DNA of 64,000 bases from Catillopecten margaritatus gill symbiont (GCA_037956075.1 CP138327.1:1372296-1436295), one strand, 5' to 3'; numbered from the stretch's first letter, positions 1 to 9,353 are shown. The notes: generated by a model from the letters alone, not told the origin. Numbers and translations: made by a program.

Positions 1-1
1 T

Positions 2-244
2 GTTCATCAATGGATTATTCAAGGCTCAAAAGACCGCCTGCGTGCCGTGATACTCACTAGTCTCACTACTTTAGCGGGTATTATCCCACTGGCTTATGGC
101 ATTGGCGGCACCGACTTTATTCTTCAACCTATGGCGCTCGCTCTTGGTTACGGTCTGTTGTTCGGCACGGCAATGACTTTGATATTGCTCCCATGCCTAT
201 ATTTAATGAATTATGAGTTTGTGAATTGGATAAAAAAGACTTAG
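2..244 (+). CDS. RND-family efflux transporter, C-terminal end (partial)
   Basis: The frame is open from the window edge, so the 5' part is missing. The visible ~80 residues start in a cytoplasmic stretch (QGSKDRLRAVILTSL) and continue through two hydrophobic segments ending in LLPCLYLMNYEF. This is the typical last pair of transmembrane helices of AcrB/heavy-metal RND inner-membrane pumps (TSLTTLAGIIPLAYG is a conserved RND motif). Substrate cannot be judged from the tail. No gene follows closely on this strand; ~400 bp of repeat-rich DNA lies downstream. Confidence 0.85.
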   Translation, partial: VHQWIIQGSKDRLRAVILTSLTTLAGIIPLAYGIGGTDFILQPMALALGYGLLFGTAMTLILLPCLYLMNYEFVNWIKKT

Positions 245-655
245 AAGTTTTTTACCCTGTTATTTTAAATATTACCCTTTCATCCATTCTGCCTCCCCTG
301 TCATTACCCATCCATCCTACCTGCCCCTGTTATTACCCATCCTACCCCCTGTCATTCCGAGCGCCAGCCGAGGAATCTCATCACTCATATTCCATCATTC
401 CAAGCGTTAGCCGAGGAACCTTATATGGAAAACAAGATCCTTCGACTACGCTCAGGATGACAAAGAGGGTGCTTGTCATTCCGAGCGCCAGCCGAGGAAT
501 CTCCTTGTCCACCTAAAGATCCCTCGACTACGCTCGGGATGACAAGTGGTGCTTGGGATGACAAGCACCACTCGAAATGACAAGCGACATTCAAGATAGC
601 AAAGCCTAACAATTCAAGCCAATAAAAAACCTGATACCCTGCCAGGAACTACTGA
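245..655. repeat. Intergenic stretch with dispersed palindromic repeats
   Basis: No credible gene is seen. It holds four copies of a ~29-bp dispersed element built on GTCATTCCGAGCG...GAGGAATCT, at about 350-380 and 472-504 in one orientation and 435-461 and 516-545 in the other. Adjacent opposite copies can fold into hairpins. Short C/T-rich tandem stretches (CATCCTACC) lie at 285-350. The same element recurs near 20925, 21985, 33871, 36965 and 39598. Small open frames over it are by-products of the repeat. Confidence 0.75.
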
Positions 656-1243
656 TTATTTGTTTTGCAAAGCATGACGAATAAGTTCCTCGGTTGAAAG
701 AGTATCATCACCAACACCTGCAATCATTTTTTCTGCTTCTTTAACTTTAAAACCAAGTGATTGTAGCGCGGCAAGTGCTTGGTCGCTATTTGGGTTACTT
801 CTGTTAATCGTTGTTGCGTGATTACTTGTTTTAATAAGGTTGAGTTTTGCTAAGCGGTCTTTGAGTTCAACAATGAGTTTTTGTGCGGTTTTTTTGCCAA
901 TTCCTGGGGTTTTGGCGAGTAAGGCATCATCATCATTGGCAACCGCACTCATTAATGAACCGATGTCTAAATGCGATAAAATCGCCAAGGCAACTTTAGG
1001 ACCAACGCCATTCACACGAATAAGTTCTCTAAAAATAGTCTTCTCATCTTTGCTGATAAAACCGTATAAAGTGTGCGAGTCTTCTTTAACCGTTAAATGT
1101 GTGTATAAAGAAACATTTGCATCATCGCCCATTGCATAAAAACTCGACATCGGACATAAAATTTCATAGCCGATACCACCAACTTCCAAAAGTAATTCAG
1201 GTTGGTTTTTCTCTAAAATTGTGCCTGTGAGTTTTCCAATCAT
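656..1243 (-). CDS. ruvA: Holliday junction branch migration protein RuvA
   Basis: 195 residues, close to the usual ~200. RuvA binds the four-way junction as a tetramer and loads the RuvB motor in recombinational repair. The N-terminal OB fold begins MIGKLTGTI, with the family motif LLEVGGIGYEI. Helix-hairpin-helix motifs are seen around residues 75-130 (VNGVGPKVALAIL, TPGIGKKTAQKLI), and the C-terminal RuvB-contact domain ends the protein (ALQSLGFKVKEA). ruvB and ruvC are not next to it; leuD lies 27 bp upstream on the same strand. Confidence 0.97.
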   Translation of the reverse strand: MIGKLTGTILEKNQPELLLEVGGIGYEILCPMSSFYAMGDDANVSLYTHLTVKEDSHTLYGFISKDEKTIFRELIRVNGVGPKVALAILSHLDIGSLMSAVANDDDALLAKTPGIGKKTAQKLIVELKDRLAKLNLIKTSNHATTINRSNPNSDQALAALQSLGFKVKEAEKMIAGVGDDTLSTEELIRHALQNK

Positions 1244-1270
1244 ATTTATTATCCCTACCTGTTCAATCCC

Positions 1271-1885
1271 TTACAACCAAGAGTATTGTTTAAAGTAATT
1301 AACTTCAAAGGCTTTAATATCGTCTTCATATTGCAAAGTCAAGCCAATATCATCCAAGCCATTCAGCAGCCGCCTTTTGCGTTCTACATCAACTTCAAAC
1401 GCATAAATTTTGCCATTTGCAATAATCGTTTGTGCCTCTAAATCAATCGTGATTTCACTGTCTAAAGCAAATAATTCATCCATCACCGCATTATCTTGCA
1501 CGATGGGTAAAATACCGTTTTTAAAGCAGTTGTTATAAAAAATATCCGCAAAACTCGGTGCAATAATTGCCCTAAACCCATAATCTTCCAACGCCCAAGG
1601 CGCATGCTCACGAGAAGAACCGCAACCAAAATTTTCTCGTGCTAATAAAATCTGTGCGCCCTTATATTGCGGATTATTTAACACAAAATCCTCATTCAGC
1701 GGTCGCTTAGAATTATCCATCCCCACCTCGCCATGATCCAAATAACGCCATTCATCAAACAAATTCACGCCAAATCCTGAGCGCTTAATTGATTTTAAAA
1801 ATTGCTTGGGAATAATCGCATCGGTGTCAATATTCGCTCTATCAAGTGGCGTGGCAATGGAGGTTAGCGTGGTAAATTTATTCAT
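1271..1885 (-). CDS. leuD: 3-isopropylmalate dehydratase small subunit LeuD
   Basis: 204 residues, normal for LeuD. With LeuC it isomerises 2-isopropylmalate to 3-isopropylmalate in leucine synthesis in the cytoplasm. The swivel-domain signature is clear: [12 protein letters not shown] near the N terminus and [15 protein letters not shown] around residue 85. It follows the DUF4160/DUF2442 pair, which separates it from leuC, and all four genes run the same way with short gaps, so they are probably one transcript. Confidence 0.97.
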   Translation of the reverse strand: MNKFTTLTSIATPLDRANIDTDAIIPKQFLKSIKRSGFGVNLFDEWRYLDHGEVGMDNSKRPLNEDFVLNNPQYKGAQILLARENFGCGSSREHAPWALEDYGFRAIIAPSFADIFYNNCFKNGILPIVQDNAVMDELFALDSEITIDLEAQTIIANGKIYAFEVDVERKRRLLNGLDDIGLTLQYEDDIKAFEVNYFKQYSWL

Positions 1886-1893
1886 AATATTCG

Positions 1894-2133
1894 TTATTGT
1901 ATTTTTTCGTAAAGGGTTTCAGGGGAGACATCTGCACCATTTTTCCAAGCGATGGTGCCCCCTTCTAAAAAAGCTTGCTTAAAAAAAGTTTTATTTTTTA
2001 ATGGGGCAAAAATCGAACCCCTGTCAACATATTCAGAAAAATCAATATCACCAGTTTTGCCATCGTCAAAAGCAATCGTGTAGATATAATTATCCTTATA
2101 GTTTATTTTTGTAATGTCATTCATATTCCACAT
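1894..2133 (-). CDS. DUF2442-type small protein between leuC and leuD
   Basis: About 79 residues from the ATG at 2133 (another ATG at 2124; the longer frame would use TTG at 2169). The sequence ([57 protein letters not shown]) matches the DUF2442 pattern: a small beta-rich fold ending in a conserved W-NG-D-SPE-LY segment. DUF2442 genes commonly pair with DUF4160 genes, as here, and such pairs are suspected toxin-antitoxin-like modules. No function is shown by the sequence. The upstream DUF4160 gene ends 19 bp before this ATG. Confidence 0.75.
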   Translation of the reverse strand: MWNMNDITKINYKDNYIYTIAFDDGKTGDIDFSEYVDRGSIFAPLKNKTFFKQAFLEGGTIAWKNGADVSPETLYEKIQ

Positions 2134-2152
2134 AATATTTTTTATAAAAGAT

Positions 2153-2413
2153 TTATTCCAAAGGTTCAATTTTTTTAATTACCTTGCTTTGCCTTGCTAG
2201 TTTCCAATCTTTTTCTAATTCTAGCGTGTGTAGATCAACCCATTCGCGAACAAGTTTAGTTGCAGTTTTGGATGATAAATTACCTTTTATTATATTGCCT
2301 TGAAAATCAAAGATGGCTTTATTGCCTGAGTATTCAGCATGAAAATGAGGAGGATTATGTTCGTCATAAAACATCCTGATGATAATCCCAAAGAATCTTG
2401 ATATTTCTGGCAT
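2153..2413 (-). CDS. DUF4160-type small protein between leuC and leuD
   Basis: 86 residues starting MPEISRFFGIIIRMFYDEH. The start at 2413 is chosen because it sits 1 bp after the leuC stop and because DUF4160 proteins begin exactly this way; a longer open frame reaches into leuC but is its shadow. The family motif HNPPHFHAEY is present near residues 19-28, with an EWVDLHTLELEKDW segment towards the C terminus. DUF4160 and DUF2442 genes are usual neighbours and are thought to form a toxin-antitoxin-like pair, though activity is unproven. The pair interrupts the leuC-leuD order. Confidence 0.8.
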   Translation of the reverse strand: MPEISRFFGIIIRMFYDEHNPPHFHAEYSGNKAIFDFQGNIIKGNLSSKTATKLVREWVDLHTLELEKDWKLARQSKVIKKIEPLE

Positions 2414-2414
2414 T

Positions 2415-3815
2415 TTACTTAACTCCTGAAAAATGACCTGCAATGGCACTGGCAGCGGCAATCGCAGGACTAACCAAATGCGTGAATGAACCTTGCCCTT
2501 GGCGACCTTCAAAGTTGCGGTTAGAGGTGCTGGCACAGCGTTCGCCGACTTCTAATTTGTCGGCGTTCATGGCTAGGCACATTGAGCAACCGGCTTCACG
2601 CCACTGGAAACCTGCATCGGTGAAAATTTTATCAAGACCTTCTTCTTCGGCTTGTTTTTTGATTAAACCAGAGCCAGGGACGACTAGGGCAAGTTTAATG
2701 TTGTCGGCGATGTGTTTGCCCTCGGCTACTTTAGCGGCGATACGCAAATCTTCAATGCGAGAATTGGTGCATGAGCCGATGAAAACTTTGTCAATTTTGA
2801 TGTCGCTGATTTTGGTGTCGGCTTTTAAGTGTGTGTAGCTTAAGGCATTTTCCCAACTGGTTTTTTCAACGGCATTTTTGGCGTTGTTTGGGTTTGGCAC
2901 GGTTTCGTCAATGGCAACCACCATTTCTGGAGAAGTACCCCAAGTGACTTGTGGTTTGATGTCTTGTGCATTAAAACTGATAGTTTTGTCAAAAATAGCC
3001 TCTTTGTCTGAGTGTAGCGTTTGCCAATATTTGACTGCTTTGTCCCAATTGGCACCCGTTGGGGCAAGTGGACGACCTTTGACATAGTCGATGGTTTTGT
3101 CATCAACGGCAACCATACCCACTCTTGCGCCGGCTTCAATTGCCATATTGCACAGCGTCATTCTACCTTCAATAGATAAGTTTTGAATGGTGTCGCCACC
3201 AAATTCAATCGCAAAACCTGTGCCACCTGCCGTGCCGATTTGTCCGATAACATACAGGGCAATGTCTTTAGCGCTAACATTTTTGTTGAGTTTTCCTGTT
3301 ACTTCAATTTTTAGATTTTTAGATTTAGATTGCCATAAACAACCTGTGGCTAACACATGCTCAACTTCGGAAGTGCCGATACCAAACGCTAACGCCCCTA
3401 ATGCCCCATGTGTGGAAGTATGTGAATCGCCACAAACGATACTCATTCCTGGTAAAGTCGCCCCTTGTTCGGGACCGACAACATGGACGATGCCTTGACG
3501 AATATCGTTCATTTCAATTTCGGTAATGCCAAAATCAACACAGTTTTTGTCCAAAGTTTCAATTTGTAATTTGGAAATTGGGTCTTCAATGCCATTCACG
3601 CCTGATGAGCGTTCTGTAGTCGGCACATTATGGTCGGGAACGGCAAGGTTCGCCTGCAATCGCCATGGTTTTCTACCTGCCAATTGTAACCCTTCAAAGG
3701 CTTGTGGCGAGGTAACTTCGTGAATCAGCTGGCGGTCAATATAGATGAGTGAAGTGGTTTCTTCTTCACGCACGATATGTGCACTCATTAATTTGTCGTA
3801 AAGTGTTTGGGGCAT
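2415..3815 (-). CDS. leuC: 3-isopropylmalate dehydratase large subunit LeuC
   Basis: 466 residues from the ATG at 3815 (MPQTLYDKL), exactly the common LeuC length. It is an aconitase-family protein with a [4Fe-4S] cluster: the cysteine ligands are in [13 protein letters not shown] and CSMCLAMN, and the substrate-loop motif [12 protein letters not shown] is present. The frame stays open upstream to ATGs at 3893 and 3911. The extra 26-32 residues ([16 protein letters not shown]...) look like the start of a CopG/BrnA-type antitoxin rather than LeuC, so the internal start was preferred, though no good ribosome site precedes either. It is divergent from the amidotransferase gene at 3971. Confidence 0.95.
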   Translation of the reverse strand: MPQTLYDKLMSAHIVREEETTSLIYIDRQLIHEVTSPQAFEGLQLAGRKPWRLQANLAVPDHNVPTTERSSGVNGIEDPISKLQIETLDKNCVDFGITEIEMNDIRQGIVHVVGPEQGATLPGMSIVCGDSHTSTHGALGALAFGIGTSEVEHVLATGCLWQSKSKNLKIEVTGKLNKNVSAKDIALYVIGQIGTAGGTGFAIEFGGDTIQNLSIEGRMTLCNMAIEAGARVGMVAVDDKTIDYVKGRPLAPTGANWDKAVKYWQTLHSDKEAIFDKTISFNAQDIKPQVTWGTSPEMVVAIDETVPNPNNAKNAVEKTSWENALSYTHLKADTKISDIKIDKVFIGSCTNSRIEDLRIAAKVAEGKHIADNIKLALVVPGSGLIKKQAEEEGLDKIFTDAGFQWREAGCSMCLAMNADKLEVGERCASTSNRNFEGRQGQGSFTHLVSPAIAAASAIAGHFSGVK

Positions 3816-3970
3816 AATAGTTGTTGTATCAAAATATTGCAAGATGTCTTCTTGGTTATCATCAAATTTTTTATCTAATTCCGCTGTTTTCATAAAATAC
3901 CCAATGAACAAATTAATAATCAGATAATTATTATACTAAAATGAACGATATTTATACGACTTATTTACTT

Positions 3971-5731
3971 ATGTGCGGAATTTGTGGGCAATTAAGATTT
4001 GACAATCAGGCAGTTAAAACAAGCAACTTAAAAGCGATGATGCAAAAAATTGCCCGACGAGGCCCTGATGATAACGGAGTTTGGTCGGAGAAAACAGTCG
4101 GTTTTGGGCATCAACGCTTGAGCATTATTGACTTATCCAATCATGCCCATCAGCCGATGGTGGATGAGAATTTGGGCTTAACCTTGGTGTTTAATGGCAC
4201 GATTTATAATTATCAATCGTTGCGTCAAGACCTAATCAAACAAGGCTACAATTTCTTTTCCACTTCGGATACCGAGGTTATTCTTAAGGCTTATCATCAT
4301 TGGGGTGAAGACTGCGTTCAGCATTTGGATGGGATGTTTGCGTTTTGTATTTGGGATGGTAAGCGGTTATTTGTGGCACGGGATAGAATGGGGATTAAGC
4401 CGTTGTATTTTAATTTAACAGATAAAGCGTTTAGTTTTGCGTCAAATACGCAAGCACTCACGGCAATCGGGGTGGATACGGGCATTAATTCTGTGGCGTT
4501 GCAACAGCAACTTTCCTTGCATGGCGTGGTGCCTGCACCGAATACAATTTTAAATGGAGTAAATAAAATTAAGCCTGCAACGGCACTGATGATTGATGCA
4601 CAGGGAAAAATCACTGAAAAAACTTATTGGCAACCGAAAGCACAAAGAACGGGATTGAGCGATGCTGAGTATTTGGAAAAAACTCATGAATTATTGATTA
4701 AAGCGGTGGATAAAGGAATGTTGGCAGCCGATGTGCCGATTGGGGTGTTGCTGTCGGGTGGACTGGATTCTTCTTTGTTGGTGGGGTTGTTGCATGAGGC
4801 AGGGCATCAAGATATTCGTACTTTTTCGATTGGTTTTGAAGATATTGATGATGAGGCAGGGTCGGAATTTGAGTATTCTGACCAGATTGTCAAACGCTTT
4901 AACACCACGCATGAAAAATATGTTATTTCCAATTCACAAGTGTTGCCTCGACTCGGTGAAGCGGTGGCGAATATGGCGGAGCCAATGGTGGGACAGGATG
5001 CAGTGGCATTTTATTTGTTGTCCGAGCAAGTCTCTAAACATATTAAAGTGGTGTTATCGGGACAGGGAGCGGATGAGGCTTTTTCAGGGTATTTCTGGTA
5101 TGAAAGAATGTTAAAAGAATCAGGCACCGAGTTTGAACGATTTGCTAAGCACTATGTCGATAGACCTTACGAAGAATATTTGCAAACTGTAAATACGCAA
5201 TATCACACGGGCAACCATACCCAAGATTGGCTCAATAAAGAATTTTCCAAAGCCAAAGCCGATGAATTTATGGACAAAGTATTTCGCACCGATATTACCC
5301 GTTTGGTGGTCGATGACCCTGTCAAACGAGTGGACAATATGACGATGGCGTGGGGGCTGGAGGCTCGTGTACCGTTTATGGATACCGCTTTGGTTGAGCA
5401 CGCACTGAGTATGCCAGCGAGTTTAAAAATGCAGGAAGAGGGCAAATATCCACTCAAACAAATTTCTCGTGGATTGTTGCCCGATAGCGTTATTGACAGG
5501 AAAAAAGGCTATTTCCCCATGCCAGCGTTGAAATATGTCCGTGGCGAGTTTTTAGAGTTTATGGCAGATATTTTAAATTCCAGTCAATGTGTCAATCGTG
5601 GTGTTTATAATCAAGATTTTGTGCAAAAAGTCATTAATCAGCCCGAGCAATATATGACTGCACTCAACGGCTCACGGCTTTGGCATTTGGCATTATTGGA
5701 ATATTGGTTACAGGTGAATGTTGATGGATAG
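3971..5731 (+). CDS. asnB: Asparagine-synthase family amidotransferase, N-acetylglutaminylglutamine amidotransferase-like
   Basis: 586 residues. The start is set at MCGICG because Cys2 must become the N-terminal nucleophile of the class II glutaminase after Met removal; an ATG 30 bp upstream is in frame but would block this. Glutaminase residues 1-~200 include RRGPDD, HRLSII-like and FNGTIYNY motifs. The synthase domain carries the ATP-pyrophosphatase loop [11 protein letters not shown] and [12 protein letters not shown]. The spacing [17 protein letters not shown] and the phrase [11 protein letters not shown] resemble the subgroup amidating N-acetylglutaminylglutamine, an osmolyte, more than plain AsnB. 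Its usual partner ligase is not nearby, so true asparagine synthesis remains possible. It overlaps rnhA by 14 bp. Confidence 0.85.
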   Translation: MCGICGQLRFDNQAVKTSNLKAMMQKIARRGPDDNGVWSEKTVGFGHQRLSIIDLSNHAHQPMVDENLGLTLVFNGTIYNYQSLRQDLIKQGYNFFSTSDTEVILKAYHHWGEDCVQHLDGMFAFCIWDGKRLFVARDRMGIKPLYFNLTDKAFSFASNTQALTAIGVDTGINSVALQQQLSLHGVVPAPNTILNGVNKIKPATALMIDAQGKITEKTYWQPKAQRTGLSDAEYLEKTHELLIKAVDKGMLAADVPIGVLLSGGLDSSLLVGLLHEAGHQDIRTFSIGFEDIDDEAGSEFEYSDQIVKRFNTTHEKYVISNSQVLPRLGEAVANMAEPMVGQDAVAFYLLSEQVSKHIKVVLSGQGADEAFSGYFWYERMLKESGTEFERFAKHYVDRPYEEYLQTVNTQYHTGNHTQDWLNKEFSKAKADEFMDKVFRTDITRLVVDDPVKRVDNMTMAWGLEARVPFMDTALVEHALSMPASLKMQEEGKYPLKQISRGLLPDSVIDRKKGYFPMPALKYVRGEFLEFMADILNSSQCVNRGVYNQDFVQKVINQPEQYMTALNGSRLWHLALLEYWLQVNVDG

Positions 5732-6167
5732 AATACTGATATATACAGACGGCGGTTGTCGTGGCAATCCAGGTATTGGGGGCTGGGGAGTTTGGCTTAG
5801 GCACAAAGGGGCAGAAAAGAAATTGAATGGTTCGGAAAAAGATACGACTAATAATCGTATGGAGTTGATGGCGGCGATTAAAGCTTTGGAAGCGTTAAAA
5901 TCTGACAAAATTGAGGTAGATTTATACACTGATTCGAAATATGTGATGAATGGAATCAACGACTGGATTGTTGGTTGGAAGAAAAAAAACTGGAAAACAG
6001 CCAATAAAAAACCTGTAAAAAATGTGGACTTATGGCAGGAATTAGACAAATTAAATCAAAAATATTTGGTTAATTGGTATTGGGTCAAAGGACATAGTGG
6101 CGATGAAGGCAATGATATGGCAGACTTTCTGGCTAATCAAGCAATGGATAATATTATAACCCAATAA
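5718..6167 (+). CDS. rnhA: Ribonuclease HI
   Basis: 149 residues, near the usual 155. It cuts the RNA strand of RNA-DNA hybrids. The catalytic carboxylates are visible: Asp in [11 protein letters not shown], Glu in NNRMELMA, Asp in YTDSKYV and the final Asp in [10 protein letters not shown], plus the loop His in [10 protein letters not shown]. The start is 14 bp inside the preceding gene (ATG at 5718 or 5724), indicating translational coupling with the amidotransferase gene. Confidence 0.97.
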   Translation: MLMDRILIYTDGGCRGNPGIGGWGVWLRHKGAEKKLNGSEKDTTNNRMELMAAIKALEALKSDKIEVDLYTDSKYVMNGINDWIVGWKKKNWKTANKKPVKNVDLWQELDKLNQKYLVNWYWVKGHSGDEGNDMADFLANQAMDNIITQ

Positions 6168-6276
6168 TATTAAGAAATTAGAATATCATAATATTAGCAA
6201 ATATAAATAGACTTGCAGAGTGTTTTTTTTTGTGAATAATGGACATCTTTATTTGACAAAACCTTTAGGAGTAACA

Positions 6277-6513
6277 ATGAAAAAATTAGTATTATTATTT
6301 GGATTGACATTTGCATTGAGTTTTAATGTGTTGGCAGACGCAAAAGACGGTGTTGTTGCTTTAGGCGATGATGCAACTGAAGCGCAAATGCAATTAGTGA
6401 GAGATGGTGCCAAAACACGCTGTGAAGATATTGACGATGAGGACCAGCGTGAAGTTTGTGTGGTTGACTACTTTGCACAGCACAACCTAGAGGAAGAGCC
6501 GAGTTGCGATTAA
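6277..6513 (+). CDS. Small secreted acidic protein, unknown function
   Basis: 78 residues. The start at 6277 is supported by TTAGGAG 5 bp upstream and by an N-terminal signal peptide (MKKLVLLFGLTFALSFNVLA, cleavage after ALA-like site VLA|DA). The mature part is very acidic, with cysteines in TRCEDID, EVCVVDYF and the C-terminal SCD. This spacing fits a small periplasmic protein with a disulfide. I do not recognise a family. It stands alone upstream of the rhodanese pair. Confidence 0.7.
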   Translation: MKKLVLLFGLTFALSFNVLADAKDGVVALGDDATEAQMQLVRDGAKTRCEDIDDEDQREVCVVDYFAQHNLEEEPSCD

Positions 6514-6611
6514 ACCAGAATTTACAATGAATTTTTAGTTCTGCATTATGGGGGGGCTATCAATTAAGACTCGAAAGAGTTATTTTTTATATAAAAAGAG
6601 GAAAAAATAAA

Positions 6612-7253
6612 ATGAAACTTAAAACACTAGTAGTAAGTGCTGCATCCGTAGCATTGTTAGCATCAACGGCTGTAACCGCTAAGCCAGTTGGTATCGTTAA
6701 AGGCGTTATGGATGTTGCGGGTATTTCTCGTAACCAAGATAACAGTGCAACCATCAATAAAGCGTTCACAAAGACTTCGCGTCCTTGCCCACCATTCTGT
6801 ATTCAGCCAACGAACCCGTTTGCGCCTGCAGCAGTTGAGACAGTATCTGAGTTAGATGTTATTCATGCTGTTCGCGACATGGCTAAAGGTGATAAGTCAA
6901 TCGTGGTAATTGATGCGCGTACCCCAGTTTGGACTACCGCTAAAAAAGGTGGAACAATCAAAGGTGCAGTGAATATTTCTTTCAAGAAGTTAAACTCTAA
7001 AGCCGTTGCTAAAGATCCAGATGCAGTGATGGGAATCTTAACTAGCAAGTTTGGCGTGACTGAGCAAGACGGCATTATGAACTTTACGAAAGCGAAGACT
7101 TTGTATTTGTTCTGTAATGGTCTGTGGTGTGGTCAATCGCCTGCAGCAATCAGAGCGTTACTTTCTTTAGGCTACCCAGAAAACAAACTTAAGTATTATC
7201 GCTCAGGTATGAATGCATGGCATTCATTGGGTCTTAGTACTGTTGGTAAATAA
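6612..7253 (+). CDS. Periplasmic rhodanese-domain protein (first of tandem pair)
   Basis: 213 residues with a Sec signal peptide (cleavage near TAVTA|KP). A single rhodanese domain covers about residues 75-205: ELDVIHAVRDM, VVIDARTPVWTTA and the active loop LFCNGLWCGQSP, whose first Cys occupies the persulfide position. A second Cys lies five residues on, and the usual CxxGxR pattern is absent. A conserved Pro/Cys-rich segment (SRPCPPFCIQPTNPF) precedes the domain. Its likely role is sulfane-sulfur transfer in the periplasm of a sulfur oxidiser; the substrate is unknown. A ribosome site (AGAGG) lies ~11 bp upstream. Residues from KPVGIVKGVMDVAG onward nearly match the next gene. Confidence 0.85.
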   Translation: MKLKTLVVSAASVALLASTAVTAKPVGIVKGVMDVAGISRNQDNSATINKAFTKTSRPCPPFCIQPTNPFAPAAVETVSELDVIHAVRDMAKGDKSIVVIDARTPVWTTAKKGGTIKGAVNISFKKLNSKAVAKDPDAVMGILTSKFGVTEQDGIMNFTKAKTLYLFCNGLWCGQSPAAIRALLSLGYPENKLKYYRSGMNAWHSLGLSTVGK

Positions 7254-7283
7254 CCCCATATATTATTAAATTAGGAGATTATT

Positions 7284-7928
7284 ATGAAAATTAAATTATT
7301 ATTTATCGCAGTAACCGCTTTATTTTTAACAGCTTGTTCTGGTACTAAATCTGGTGGTAAGCCAGTTGGTATCGTTAAAGGCGTTATGGATGTTGCAGGT
7401 ATTTATCGTAACCAAAATGGTAAAAACACCATTCACCCAGCGTTTGCAAAGACTTCGCGTCCTTGTCCACCATTCTGTATTCAGCCAACGAATCCGTTTG
7501 CGCCTGCAGCAGTTGAGACGGTCACTGAATTAGATGTTATCCATGCCGTTCGCGATATGAATAATGGCGCTAACATTATGGTAATTGACGCTCGTACCCC
7601 AGTTTGGACTACCGCTAAAAAAGGTGGAACAATCAAAGGTGCAGTGAATATTTCTTTCAAGAAGTTAAACTCTAAAGCCGTTGCTAAAGATCCAGATGCA
7701 GTGATAGAAATCTTAACCAGCAAGTTTGGTGTGACTGAGCAAGATGGTATCTTTAACTTTACTAAAGCAAAGACTTTATACTTGTTCTGTAATGGTTTGT
7801 GGTGTGGTCAATCACCTGCAGCCATCAGAGCCTTACTTTCTTTAGGTTATCCTGATAGCAAGCTTAAGTACTATCGTGAAGGCATGAATTCATGGCATTC
7901 ACTAGGTTTAAGCACTGTTGGCAAGTAA
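7284..7928 (+). CDS. Rhodanese-domain lipoprotein (second of tandem pair)
   Basis: 214 residues, a close paralogue of the gene 30 bp upstream, but its export signal differs: MKIKLLFIAVTALFLTAC ends in a lipobox (LTAC), so the protein should be lipid-anchored with a periplasmic domain. The rest keeps the same SRPCPPFC segment, VIDARTPVW and FCNGLWCGQSP active loop. Strong ribosome site TTAGGAG. The pair therefore looks like a duplication giving one soluble and one membrane-tethered copy of the same domain. Divergence is concentrated in the N terminus and a short loop at MNNGANIMV. Confidence 0.87.
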   Translation: MKIKLLFIAVTALFLTACSGTKSGGKPVGIVKGVMDVAGIYRNQNGKNTIHPAFAKTSRPCPPFCIQPTNPFAPAAVETVTELDVIHAVRDMNNGANIMVIDARTPVWTTAKKGGTIKGAVNISFKKLNSKAVAKDPDAVIEILTSKFGVTEQDGIFNFTKAKTLYLFCNGLWCGQSPAAIRALLSLGYPDSKLKYYREGMNSWHSLGLSTVGK

Positions 7929-7951
7929 TCTTTTGATTACCTTGTTAAAGG

Positions 7952-7982
7952 AAAAAAGGGTGCTAATAGCACCCTTTTTTTT
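7952..7982 (+). terminator. Rho-independent terminator after the rhodanese pair
   Basis: A perfect 7-bp stem GGGTGCT/AGCACCC with an AAT loop is followed by eight T and preceded by six A, so it could act in both directions. It lies 30 bp after the second rhodanese stop, and its stem and T-run are also the first codons proposed for the next gene. Confidence 0.85.
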
Positions 7983-8475
7983 CATCTTCATAACGATATC
8001 GGCACCGTCATTGGTGTTAGCAACTGACCCTCGTGCAGATACTTGGTATCGCATCGGATATGATTATTCACAGCGAAAACGCAATGACGATGCGTTTAAG
8101 TGGATGATGCGTGCTGCCGATGCAGGGCACATTGCAGCTCAAAACAATATTGGTTTGAGTTATTTGCATGGGCTGGGTGCAGAAAAAGATGAAAAAAAGG
8201 CGTTTGTATGGTTTGAAAAAGCTGCCAAGCAAGGGCTGTCGTATGCACAAAGTGAGTTAGCAATGCTGTATTATCAACAAGGAAAAGTTGGGCAGGCAGA
8301 GAAATGGTGGTTAATCGCAGCGAACTTGAATGATGAATATGCACAATTTAATTTGGCTTCGTTATTTTTAGAACAAAACAAGCGTAAACAAGCGTATGAT
8401 TGGTTCAAGAGGGCGAGGGGTAACAAGCATCCACAAGCACAAATTGCACTAGATAAATTAAAGGAGAAAAAGTAA
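7960..8475 (+). CDS. Secreted Sel1-repeat (TPR-like) protein
   Basis: About 171 residues from a GTG at 7960, chosen because AAAGGA lies ~10 bp upstream and translation from here gives a hydrophobic export signal (VLIAPFFFIFITISAPSLVLA|TD). A TTG at 7918 is an alternative. The mature part has Sel1 repeats: AFKWMMRAADAGHIAAQNNIG, AFVWFEKAAKQGLSYAQSEL, AEKWWLIAANLNDEYAQFNL, AYDWFKRARGNKHPQAQ. Sel1 proteins are helical scaffolds for protein contacts. The start overlaps a terminator hairpin. The stop overlaps the next ATG (TAATG), so the two are translationally coupled. Confidence 0.75.
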   Translation: MLIAPFFFIFITISAPSLVLATDPRADTWYRIGYDYSQRKRNDDAFKWMMRAADAGHIAAQNNIGLSYLHGLGAEKDEKKAFVWFEKAAKQGLSYAQSELAMLYYQQGKVGQAEKWWLIAANLNDEYAQFNLASLFLEQNKRKQAYDWFKRARGNKHPQAQIALDKLKEKK

Positions 8476-9353
8476 TGAAAAAAATATTATTAATAGTAAG
8501 CGTGTTATTGGCACAAAGTAGCCAAGCACTTTTCTCAATACCAACCGCACCAAAATTACCAAGTATGCCGATGTTTGGAGATTTTAATCCGAACCTGTTA
8601 CGCACGAATTTCAATCAATTTGTGGGCATTGAGCCTGACTTTGCTAGAGAAAGAAGGGTAGTGAGCCAAATGGAAGATTCAGTATTGGATGGCGATGTGG
8701 AATATTTACCGCTCAAAAAAGGCAAAGAAGTTTTTTCTATTTATATGGAAACCGAAGCAGACAAGCCTAAGGGCGGTGTGATTATCTTGCACAACCGCGG
8801 ACAACATCCTAACTGGGCAGATACCACTAAGCCACTTCGTACTGGTTTGACAGAACATGGTTGGAACACGCTAGCAGTGCAAATGCCCGTGTTAGACAAA
8901 CAAGCTAAGTATTATGATTATGTGCCAATTTTCCCTTACTCGCATGAGCGTATTGATGCGGCGATTGACTTTTACAAGGAAAAAGGTATTAATAACATCG
9001 TAATAGTTGCCCATGGTTGTGGTGCGCATATGGCAGTCAGTTATTTTGAGAAATATGGGGATGACAAAATCAAAGGTTTTGTGGGTATTGGCATGGGTGC
9101 AACGGATTATCAGCAAAAATTAGTAAATGGCTTTCCTTTTTACAAGATGGTCACTCCTATTTTAGATATTTATGCTGATCGCGATTTCTCTGGTGTTAGA
9201 AAATTAGCCGATTATAGAGATAAACTAATTAAGTCTGCTGGCAATAAAAAATCAGCAAAAATGATTGTTGAAAATGCAGACCATTATTACACAAACTCTC
9301 AGGCCGTTGGGCGTTTGACTGATAAGATAGGTACTTGGTTAAACACGCTGTAG
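8475..9353 (+). CDS. DUF3530-type alpha/beta-hydrolase-like secreted protein
   Basis: 292 residues with a signal peptide (MKKILLIVSVLLAQSSQA). The rest has an alpha/beta-hydrolase layout: GGVIILHNRGQHPNW (oxyanion strand), WNTLAVQMPV, the nucleophile-elbow-like VIVAHGCGAHMA, DIYADRD and a late His in ENADHYY. The elbow has Cys where most hydrolases have Ser (HGCGA), as happens in DUF3530 proteins. Catalysis is therefore uncertain. It starts on the stop codon of the Sel1 gene and ends convergently, overlapping the DUF455 gene by 15 bp. Confidence 0.75.
   Translation: MKKILLIVSVLLAQSSQALFSIPTAPKLPSMPMFGDFNPNLLRTNFNQFVGIEPDFARERRVVSQMEDSVLDGDVEYLPLKKGKEVFSIYMETEADKPKGGVIILHNRGQHPNWADTTKPLRTGLTEHGWNTLAVQMPVLDKQAKYYDYVPIFPYSHERIDAAIDFYKEKGINNIVIVAHGCGAHMAVSYFEKYGDDKIKGFVGIGMGATDYQQKLVNGFPFYKMVTPILDIYADRDFSGVRKLADYRDKLIKSAGNKKSAKMIVENADHYYTNSQAVGRLTDKIGTWLNTL

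Noticed and set aside
226-612. Open frames with VIPSVVEGS or CHPERSRR-type peptides
   Set aside because: These peptides come from translating the dispersed palindromic repeat and appear wherever it does.
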